Source: Acidobacteriota bacterium
Lineage (GTDB): Bacteria; Acidobacteriota; Polarisedimenticolia; JAPUIV01
NCBI GenBank assembly: GCA_027296665.1
Contig: JAPUIV010000291.1
Span: 1-5,062, forward strand
Reading direction: 5' to 3'
Length of the DNA stretch: 5,062 nt
Shown here: in pieces, positions 1 through 5,062 of the stretch
How the letters are laid out: every line of letters begins with the position of its first letter
How positions within the stretch are numbered: the first letter of the stretch is position 1
Position numbers and translations under genes: made by a program
Notes under the pieces: generated by a model
Told to the model about the DNA's origin: nothing
Databases searched by the model: none
What the model saw: only the letters and a program-made list of their open reading frames with translations

Positions 1-110
1 AGACTCATCTCGGCAAGATTGGCCCCCTTGCCACCCAATAATTCCCGTTGCTCCCGGCTCCCCTCCGCCTTGCCGCCACCGAAGGAATAAATGAACTTGC
101 GCCCGGTCAT
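1..110 (-). CDS. ppdK: Pyruvate phosphate dikinase, N-terminal fragment (cut by window edge)
   Basis: PPDK interconverts pyruvate + ATP + phosphate and phosphoenolpyruvate + AMP + pyrophosphate in the cytoplasm. Only the first 36 residues are visible, beginning MTGRKFIYSFGGGKAEG. They contain the typical PPDK N-terminal pair: an FGGGKAEG segment (residues 10-17) and the LLGGKGANLAEM motif (residues 24-35) that opens the ATP-grasp nucleotide-binding domain. The lysine in GGKG (Lys28) matches the ATP-contacting lysine known from the family. The ATG at 110-108 overlaps the glyS TGA (109-107) in an ATGA arrangement. A GGGGAG Shine-Dalgarno at 123-118 lies 7 bases upstream, inside glyS, so translation is probably coupled to glyS. 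The frame is open to the left edge. The family is normally near 870-900 residues, so most of the gene is outside the window. The identity rests on a short but very characteristic stretch; a PEP synthase would not start this way. Confidence 0.9.
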   Translation of the reverse strand, partial: MTGRKFIYSFGGGKAEGSREQRELLGGKGANLAEMS

Positions 111-2203
111 TCCCCGTCTCCCCTCTCTGGGATTTCAATCGTCTCCATGCAAGATAGATCGGCGACGCGGAGAAACAGTCCCGAGAGCCGTTGCAGCAGG
201 CCAATCCTGTTGTTTCTGACCGACTCATCCTTGTCCATTACCAGGACCTCATCAAAGAACCGATCGATGGCCCCGCGCGTCGAAGCGAGAAGCCGCAGGA
301 GGGAGGAATAGTCTTTCCCTTCGAGCATACTTTCCATACCCGTTTCCACTTCCATCACCTTATCCTTGAGGGCTGATTCAGCCCCCGCCCGCGGGGCATC
401 GGGATTCCACGAGATTTCCGCCTGCCCGGCAAGAATGTTTCTCACCCGCTTGAAGCCGATCGCCAACGCCTCGAAATCGGGATCGGTACGGATCTTTTCC
501 AGCGCAGACACCCGCGCTTCGCAATCGACCGGTTCGTCCGCGCCGGCCCGGAGAACCGCCTCCACGGCGTCGGCAGCGTGACCCCGGGCAACGAGGACAA
601 AGGCCAGTCTCTCCCTCAAAAAATGGAGTAAACTCTCGATCCGTTTTTCCCGGTCTGCCCCACCCAACCCGGCACGGTGCAATGCCGCGTTGTACTCCAC
701 CAAACGGCGAAAGGAAACTCCCAGGCTCTTTTCCAGGGAAATCTTGCAGAGTCCCTGGGCGGCGCGGCGCAAGCCGAACGGATCGCGCGACCCGCTCGGG
801 ATCTGCCCGAGTAGAAACATGCCGCAAAGTGTATCGAGGCGATCGACGATTCCGAGGATGGCTCCTTCCGCCGAACGGGGGCACGGATCCTCAAACGATC
901 GGGGCAGGTATTGATCGTAGATGGCGTCGCATACGGCCTGCGGATGATTCGTTTGCCGGGCGAACAGTCCGCCCATTATCCCCTGGAGTTCCGGGAATTC
1001 ACCGACAAGATGCGTGGTGAGATCACATTTTGCCAGACGGGAGGCAGTGCGAAGGATTTCCTCCCCTACTTCATGTTCCCTTCCCAATGCCGTACAGAGA
1101 ACAACCAGCCGTTCCATTTTGTCATGATAACTGCCGAGGTCCTTGTGAAAGGTAACTCTCTTCAGCCCTTCGCATCTCGCTTCCAGAGGGCTCTTCAGAT
1201 CTTCTTCCCAGAAGAACCGGGCGTCGGCCAACCGCGCCCGCAATACCCATTCATTCCCCCTCCGGATGGTTCCATCCGGATCGGCGTCGGCATCCGCGAC
1301 GGCCAGGAATAGATTCCGGAGTCTGCCATCGGCGCCACGGACTGAGAAAGATTTCTGGTGGTGGCGCAGGGAGATACGCAGGATCTCCTCCGGAAGCCGA
1401 AGAAACTCCTCTCCGAATGTTCCCAGAATAACCAAAGGCCGTTCCACAAGAAAAATGACGGTTTCGAAAAGCTCCTTGTCTTCCACCAGGGTTCCCTTGG
1501 CGCTTCCCGACAGGGACTCGAGTTGCCGGCGCAATTCCGTCCGCCGTTCCTCCGGATCGAGAAGGATGCCCTTGGCGCGGAGCCGGCCACAAAAATCTTT
1601 GGAATTCTCCACCCGGATCACCGGGGACCCCAAACGCCTGTGTCCATGGCTCCTGGGTTTCGAGTTGACCCCGGCCCAGGCCAGGTTCAGAGGACGGGAT
1701 CCGAGAAGGGCCACGATCCACCGGACGGGGCGAACGAACCGGGTCTTACCCTCCCCCCACCGCATGGTCTTTGGAAAGGTCAAGGAAGAAAGAACGCGCG
1801 GGATCAGGTCGATAAGGATCTCCCCCGTCTCTTTCCCCTCCACCCGCTTCCTCACCACCACATGTTCCTCCCGGGCCCAGGCCACCCTCTGCAACTCCTC
1901 CACCCGCACCCCTTGCGCCTTGGCGAAACCGATCGCAGCTCGGGTCGGGCGGCCGCCGGAATCATATGCCACCCGGCAGGCGGGACCGGTGACGACAATC
2001 TCCCGGTCCGGCTGGCGTTCGGGCAAACCCTCGACCAGGACGGCCAACCTCCGGGGGGTGCCTAGGGTCCGAATTTCCCCCACGGCCAGGCGTTCCCGCG
2101 AAATCGACTCCCGGATCCCGGTACGGAGCTGATCCAGAGCGCCGGAAATCATCCGGGCGGGAATCTCTTCGCAACCAATTTCCAGAAGAAAGGAGCCTTT
2201 CAA
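107..2203 (-). CDS. glyS: Glycyl-tRNA synthetase beta subunit
   Basis: This is the beta chain of the alpha2beta2 bacterial glycyl-tRNA synthetase, which recognises tRNA-Gly and is needed with GlyQ to make Gly-tRNA in the cytoplasm. The 698 residues compare with 689 in E. coli GlyS, so it is full length. Family landmarks include EIGCEEIPARM near residues 8-18, TPRRLAVLVEGL at 49-60, the FPKTMRWG and FVRPVRW segments at 143-162, HHQKSF at 281-286, GNEWVLRARLADARFFWEEDL at 316-336, the HD-like region CDLTTHLVGEFPELQG at 393-408, DPFGLRRAAQGL at 474-485, and a C-terminal DALR-type anticodon-binding domain from about 560 to 685. The start is a TTG at 2203-2201, overlapping the glyQ TGA as TTGA. 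An AGGGAG Shine-Dalgarno lies 5 bases upstream, and the N-terminus from this codon matches the family, so the start is well supported. The end overlaps ppdK by 4 bases. No frameshift or missing block was seen. Confidence 0.98.
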   Translation of the reverse strand: MKGSFLLEIGCEEIPARMISGALDQLRTGIRESISRERLAVGEIRTLGTPRRLAVLVEGLPERQPDREIVVTGPACRVAYDSGGRPTRAAIGFAKAQGVRVEELQRVAWAREEHVVVRKRVEGKETGEILIDLIPRVLSSLTFPKTMRWGEGKTRFVRPVRWIVALLGSRPLNLAWAGVNSKPRSHGHRRLGSPVIRVENSKDFCGRLRAKGILLDPEERRTELRRQLESLSGSAKGTLVEDKELFETVIFLVERPLVILGTFGEEFLRLPEEILRISLRHHQKSFSVRGADGRLRNLFLAVADADADPDGTIRRGNEWVLRARLADARFFWEEDLKSPLEARCEGLKRVTFHKDLGSYHDKMERLVVLCTALGREHEVGEEILRTASRLAKCDLTTHLVGEFPELQGIMGGLFARQTNHPQAVCDAIYDQYLPRSFEDPCPRSAEGAILGIVDRLDTLCGMFLLGQIPSGSRDPFGLRRAAQGLCKISLEKSLGVSFRRLVEYNAALHRAGLGGADREKRIESLLHFLRERLAFVLVARGHAADAVEAVLRAGADEPVDCEARVSALEKIRTDPDFEALAIGFKRVRNILAGQAEISWNPDAPRAGAESALKDKVMEVETGMESMLEGKDYSSLLRLLASTRGAIDRFFDEVLVMDKDESVRNNRIGLLQRLSGLFLRVADLSCMETIEIPERGDGE
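118..123 (-). promoter_or_regulatory. Ribosome binding site of ppdK inside glyS
   Basis: The minus strand reads GGGGAG here, followed by 7 bases and then the ATG at 110-108. It lies in the last codons of glyS. This supports the ATG that overlaps the glyS stop as the ppdK start and suggests translational coupling. Confidence 0.7.
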
Positions 2204-3096
2204 ACCTTCTCCCTAGATGATTCTTGCCGCCGGAGCGGGAATCCCATTTTTTGGCGCCGCTCCAGGTATTGGCCGCCGCAGGAGACCGCCAATTTCCGAA
2301 TCCGTTGGATATATCCGGTCCTTTCGGTAACGCTTATGGCGCCCCGTGATTCCAGAACGTTGAAAAGATGCGAACACTTCAGACAGAAATCGTACGCAGG
2401 AAGAAAGAGCTTCCGCTGCAGTAACCGGCCCGCTTCCTTCTCGTACTCCTCGAATAATCGAAAGTGCATGGGGACATCGGCGGCATCGAAACTGTAGCGG
2501 GAAAATTGTTCCTCTTCTTCCAGCCGTACCTCACCGTACAACAGAGAGGAATTCCAGGGAAGCCGGAAGGTATCATCCACTCCGTTGAGGATCATGCAAA
2601 TCCGCTCCATTCCATAGGTGATCTCGACGCTGACCGGCGCGAGATCCTGTCCCGCGGCTTGCTGAAAATATGTGAACTGGGTGATCTCCATACCGTCCAG
2701 CAATACCTGCCAACCCACCCCCGCGGCCGCAAGAGTGGGGGCCTCCCAGTTGTCCTCCTCGAAACGGATGTCGTGCCGGGAGGCGCCAATTCCAAGTTTC
2801 TCCAGCGAGAGAAGGAATCGATCCTGGATGTCGTCGGGAGAGGGTTTGAGGATGACCTGAAACTGGTAATGTTTATAGAGACGAAACGGATTCTCACCGT
2901 AACGAGCGTCGCCTGGACGGCGGGAGGGCTCGCAATAGGCCACCTGCCACGGTTCGGGCCCCAGCACCCGGAAAAAGGTGTCCGGGTTCATGGTTCCCGC
3001 CCCTTTTTCGATATCGTAGGGCTGTTGAATCAAGGCCCCCTGGTCGGACCAGAACCGTTGAAGATGGAGAAGGAGCTCCTGAAAGGTCAAAGACAT
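2200..3096 (-). CDS. glyQ: Glycyl-tRNA synthetase alpha subunit
   Basis: This is the class II catalytic alpha chain of the alpha2beta2 GlyRS; with GlyS it activates glycine with ATP and charges tRNA-Gly. It has 298 residues against 303 in E. coli. Clear family segments are FQELLLHLQRFW (5-16), GAGTMNPDTFFRVLGPEPW (32-50), RRPGDARYGENPFRLYKHYQ (59-78), HDIRFEEDNWEAPTL (108-122), DGMEITQFTYFQQ (134-146) and the class II motif-3-like EITYGMERI (158-166). The C-terminal part ends with AISVTERTGYIQRIRKLA (253-270). The same frame is open further upstream to an ATG at 3183, but those 29 residues lie in recO and look unlike GlyQ, so I chose the ATG at 3096-3094, where the family homology begins. Its Shine-Dalgarno is modest: GAG with 7 bases of spacing, and a stronger GGGAGGG farther off. 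It starts 4 bases after the recO stop and overlaps glyS by 4. One oddity is that the usual GAWGLGWEVW motif reads AAAGVGWQVL at 123-132. Confidence 0.98.
   Translation of the reverse strand: MSLTFQELLLHLQRFWSDQGALIQQPYDIEKGAGTMNPDTFFRVLGPEPWQVAYCEPSRRPGDARYGENPFRLYKHYQFQVILKPSPDDIQDRFLLSLEKLGIGASRHDIRFEEDNWEAPTLAAAGVGWQVLLDGMEITQFTYFQQAAGQDLAPVSVEITYGMERICMILNGVDDTFRLPWNSSLLYGEVRLEEEEQFSRYSFDAADVPMHFRLFEEYEKEAGRLLQRKLFLPAYDFCLKCSHLFNVLESRGAISVTERTGYIQRIRKLAVSCGGQYLERRQKMGFPLRRQESSREKV
2209..2214 (-). promoter_or_regulatory. Ribosome binding site that decides the TTG start of glyS
   Basis: The minus strand reads AGGGAG and is followed after 5 bases by TTG at 2203-2201. It lies within the last codons of glyQ. 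Its strength and spacing, with the conserved GlyS N-terminus right after, argue that the non-ATG codon is the true start. Confidence 0.75.
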
Positions 3097-3100
3097 GGTG

Positions 3101-3865
3101 TCACTCGTACGATCCCTCCCCGGCAAGGAATCGATAGGACCGGAGGCGTCGTTCCAGGTATCCCTCGATCTCCCTCCGGGCATAGCGGGCCAGACCGGCC
3201 GACCTGGAAACCGAACCCGGATTTTTGCACATCTCCAACGGTCCCACGCGGTGGAGCCGGCGGATCCACATCACCTCCGCCTTCCCCAGTTGGATCCTGT
3301 CCCCATTCCCCGCCCCCGCGCAACGCCCGCACAGCATTTCCTTTTCCTGGGTCGGATAGATGGAATGGCATTCTCTCAGTTCCCGGGCGCAACGGGAACA
3401 ATTCTGGAGGTCGGGAAGTAATCCATGAAGGCGAAGGGTCCAGAATTCAAAATACCTGGCAAGACAGGGGATCTCGCTCCCGGCTCTGGCGGCGGCGAGG
3501 CAGGAATTGAGAAGACGAAAGAAGGTCGGCTCGGGCTCGCGCTCCCGGGAAAAGGCCTCCGCCAGCTCGGCGAAGTAACTGAGGAGATAGGCAGCCTCGA
3601 GAGATGATTGCAGAAGATCAAAACTTGATTCCAGGATTTCACAACTCTCCAAACGAGCCAGCTCGACCCCCTCACGCTCGAAATAGCGGGCCTGAACCCG
3701 GGTGAGGAGTTCCAGGCTGCCGCCAAACCTTTTCCTGCTGCGGCGGGCATGCTTGGCCACCGCCCGGACCTTTCCCCCCTCGCGAGAAAAGAGGGTGACG
3801 ATCCGATCCGTTTCCCCCAACGGAATCGACCGCAGGACAAAACTCTCGGTCCGCTTCCATCCCAT
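3101..3865 (-). CDS. recO: DNA recombination and repair protein RecO
   Basis: RecO is the RecFOR-pathway mediator that binds single-stranded DNA and SSB, anneals strands and, with RecR, helps load RecA at gaps. The 254 residues are a normal length. The N-terminal OB-fold half starts with TESFVLRSIPLGETDRIVTLF (about 6-26), followed by a KVRAVAKHARRSRKRFGGSLELL stretch (32-54) typical of RecO, with basic residues suited to DNA contact. The C-terminal helical half carries a four-cysteine zinc site, CSRC at 156-159 and CGRC at 179-182, as in many RecO proteins though not in E. coli. The start ATG at 3865-3863 has GAGG only 3 bases upstream and a better GGAGGG 13 bases upstream (3884-3879). Neither is ideally spaced, but the N-terminus fits the family. 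It lies 44 bases after mgtE and 4 bases before glyQ, so it is probably co-transcribed with the synthetase genes. Confidence 0.95.
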   Translation of the reverse strand: MGWKRTESFVLRSIPLGETDRIVTLFSREGGKVRAVAKHARRSRKRFGGSLELLTRVQARYFEREGVELARLESCEILESSFDLLQSSLEAAYLLSYFAELAEAFSREREPEPTFFRLLNSCLAAARAGSEIPCLARYFEFWTLRLHGLLPDLQNCSRCARELRECHSIYPTQEKEMLCGRCAGAGNGDRIQLGKAEVMWIRRLHRVGPLEMCKNPGSVSRSAGLARYARREIEGYLERRLRSYRFLAGEGSYE

Positions 3866-3909
3866 TGTCCTCTTTCGTCCCTCCGTTCCTGTTCAAGCCT
3901 TCATTTTTT
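3866..3909 (-). other. Intergenic spacer between mgtE and recO
   Basis: This 44-base gap is the longest non-coding stretch in the window. On the minus strand it opens with a run of A that continues the mgtE TGA stop, then holds two purine-rich Shine-Dalgarno-like sites for recO (GGAGGG at 3884-3879 and GAGG at 3872-3869). I see no hairpin followed by T that would end mgtE transcription, and no convincing -35/-10 pair. This suggests read-through from mgtE, although a promoter inside the mgtE coding end cannot be excluded by eye. Confidence 0.6.
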
Positions 3910-5062
3910 TCAACGGAAACCAAGAAGGCTCACGAGGCCAAAGAAGGTGAAAATCCCCACGATATCGATCGAGGAGGTGACGAAAGGTCCGGTGGCCACG
4001 GCCGGGTCGATCCGGAATTTGGCAAAAAGCACGGGTAGAAGAGACCCGAAGGTAACCCCGACCAACATGGTGACGCAAAGGGAAATACCGATGATCAGGC
4101 CGAGCCGGTAGGAGTCGAGGAGCCAGCCGGAAACCCCGACCAGAACGGCTCCATAGGTGAATCCCACGATCAAGGCGGTCCGGACTTCCTTGAATACAAG
4201 CCAACCGACATGCTTGGGGGAGATGCGCCCGGTGGCAAGACCTCGAACGGTAATGGTGGCGGACTGGCTTCCCAGATTCCCTCCCATCCCGTTGATGACC
4301 GGCATGAAACCGGCCAGAAGAACCACCTGCTCCAGCAGGTAGGAAAAGTGGCGAACCAGGAGACTGGCGAGGAGCCCTCCCAGGAATGGGGCAATCAGCC
4401 AGGGCATCCGCACCCGCGCCGACTTCCAGGGGGACCGGAGGGCCCGTTCCTGTTCGCTGGTCCCCACCAGCCGGTAGAAATCCTCGGTTGCCTCGTCACG
4501 GATCACATCGATGATGTCATCGATCGTGATGATACCGATGAGGTGGTTTTCGGGATCCAGGACCGGGATGGCCAGAAGGTCGTATCTCTGGACAATCCGG
4601 GCCACCTCTTCCTGGTCGCGATCCGCTCCCACGCTGACCACGTCCCGGGTCATGATGTCACACAACTTGGTATCGGGACCTACCATGAGGAGCTGGCGAA
4701 GAGAGAGGACGCCGATGAGATGATCGTGATGATCGACCACATAGAGGTAAAAGACCATCTCCAGCGATTCCCCCGACTGTATCGCCTGGATCGCTTCTCC
4801 GACCGATGTGTCCTCTCGCAGGGCAAGGAAGTGGGGAGTCATGATCCGGCCGGCGGTTTCTTCCTCGTGGTGGAGCAGCCCTTCGACTTCCCGGAGCTCC
4901 TTCTTTCCGAGAAGCCCGAGGATCTCCTCGGCCATCTCCTCGGGCATTGCCGAGACCAGTTCGGCGGCATCATCCGCAGGAAAATGGTTCAGCATCTGCG
5001 CTATTTGTTTGGCATCCAGTCCGGCAAGGAGATCCACGGCAGCTTCCGGCGGTGTCATCGTT
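3910..5062 (-). CDS. mgtE: MgtE magnesium transporter (N-terminus beyond window edge)
   Basis: MgtE is a dimeric inner-membrane Mg2+ channel that closes when cytoplasmic Mg2+ is high. Residues are counted from the first visible ATG (5058-5056). Residues 1-65 are the end of the acidic helical-repeat MgtE N domain (PADDAAELVSAMPEEMAEEIL at 27-47). Two CBS domains follow, about 68-125 (beginning TAGRIMT) and 134-187 (beginning DIMTRDVVSV), then a connecting plug-like helix (about 190-212). The membrane part has about five helices, near 218-239, 241-257, 286-312, 318-345 and 355-380. The family signature GMGGNLGSQSATITVRGLATG lies at 257-277. The last helix holds Asp365 in SSIDIVG, matching the pore aspartate (Asp432 in Thermus). 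The frame is still open at the right edge, and about 70 N-domain residues are missing compared with the usual 450, so the ATG at 5058 is probably internal. The TGA stop is at 3912-3910. recO follows after 44 bases. Confidence 0.96.
   Translation of the reverse strand, partial: TMTPPEAAVDLLAGLDAKQIAQMLNHFPADDAAELVSAMPEEMAEEILGLLGKKELREVEGLLHHEEETAGRIMTPHFLALREDTSVGEAIQAIQSGESLEMVFYLYVVDHHDHLIGVLSLRQLLMVGPDTKLCDIMTRDVVSVGADRDQEEVARIVQRYDLLAIPVLDPENHLIGIITIDDIIDVIRDEATEDFYRLVGTSEQERALRSPWKSARVRMPWLIAPFLGGLLASLLVRHFSYLLEQVVLLAGFMPVINGMGGNLGSQSATITVRGLATGRISPKHVGWLVFKEVRTALIVGFTYGAVLVGVSGWLLDSYRLGLIIGISLCVTMLVGVTFGSLLPVLFAKFRIDPAVATGPFVTSSIDIVGIFTFFGLVSLLGFR

Noticed and set aside
1266..2132. Long plus-strand open frames (288 codons here, and 235 codons at 1358-2065) antisense to glyS
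   Set aside because: Both are Arg/Ser/Pro-rich shadows of glyS in different frames, with no motif and no sensible neighbour; glyS itself is complete and conserved throughout.
3097..3183. Upstream ATG at 3183 as the glyQ start, adding 29 residues
   Set aside because: The extension lies within the recO coding end and does not resemble GlyQ N-termini. The family homology starts directly at the ATG at 3096.
2464..3510. Long plus-strand open frame (348 codons) antisense to glyQ and recO
   Set aside because: It runs across two confidently identified genes and their junction, has a composition rich in Pro, Gly and Arg, and shows no recognisable domain. Long antisense frames are expected opposite GC-rich coding sequence.
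3866..3912. Poly-A run on the minus strand after mgtE (poly-T on the plus strand) as a terminator
   Set aside because: The run is A, not T, in the direction of transcription and is not preceded by a hairpin. In the other direction no gene ends there.
5056..5058. ATG at 5058 as the genuine start of a short mgtE
   Set aside because: The frame stays open to the window edge, and the visible protein begins partway through the N-domain repeats. The missing length matches a normal MgtE, so a cut by the edge is the simpler reading.

Overview
This is an ordinary-looking bacterial housekeeping segment, GC-rich by eye and almost fully coding. All five recognisable genes lie on the minus strand. In order of transcription, from right to left, they are mgtE (cut by the right edge), recO, glyQ, glyS and ppdK (cut by the left edge). 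I see no tRNA or rRNA gene, no CRISPR array, no insertion sequence and no intrinsic terminator.

Layout: 5062-3910 encodes a CBS-domain MgtE magnesium channel/transporter whose N-terminus lies outside the window. After a 44-base gap, 3865-3101 encodes the recombination mediator RecO with a four-cysteine zinc site. Four bases later, 3096-2200 encodes the glycyl-tRNA synthetase alpha chain. It overlaps the beta-chain gene (2203-107) through a TTGA stop/start overlap. The beta-chain gene in turn overlaps the first codon of pyruvate phosphate dikinase (110-1, first 36 residues visible) through an ATGA overlap. The spacing from recO to ppdK strongly suggests one transcript with translational coupling. 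mgtE may be part of the same unit, since no terminator or convincing promoter separates it from recO.

Biology: GlyQ and GlyS form the alpha2beta2 bacterial GlyRS, which charges tRNA-Gly. This step releases AMP and pyrophosphate, which PPDK can consume in its ATP-forming direction. Both activities need Mg2+, which MgtE imports. RecO is a DNA-repair passenger in the operon. The functional links are inference; the gene identities are secure from conserved motifs.

Organism: the two-subunit GlyRS marks a bacterium. From memory, an order of recO, glyQ, glyS, ppdK is found in deltaproteobacteria (Desulfobacterota, Geobacter-like), and the GC-rich composition fits, but this placement is only a suggestion. 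I found no undescribed system here. The most notable local feature is a set of substitutions in a normally very conserved GlyQ motif.
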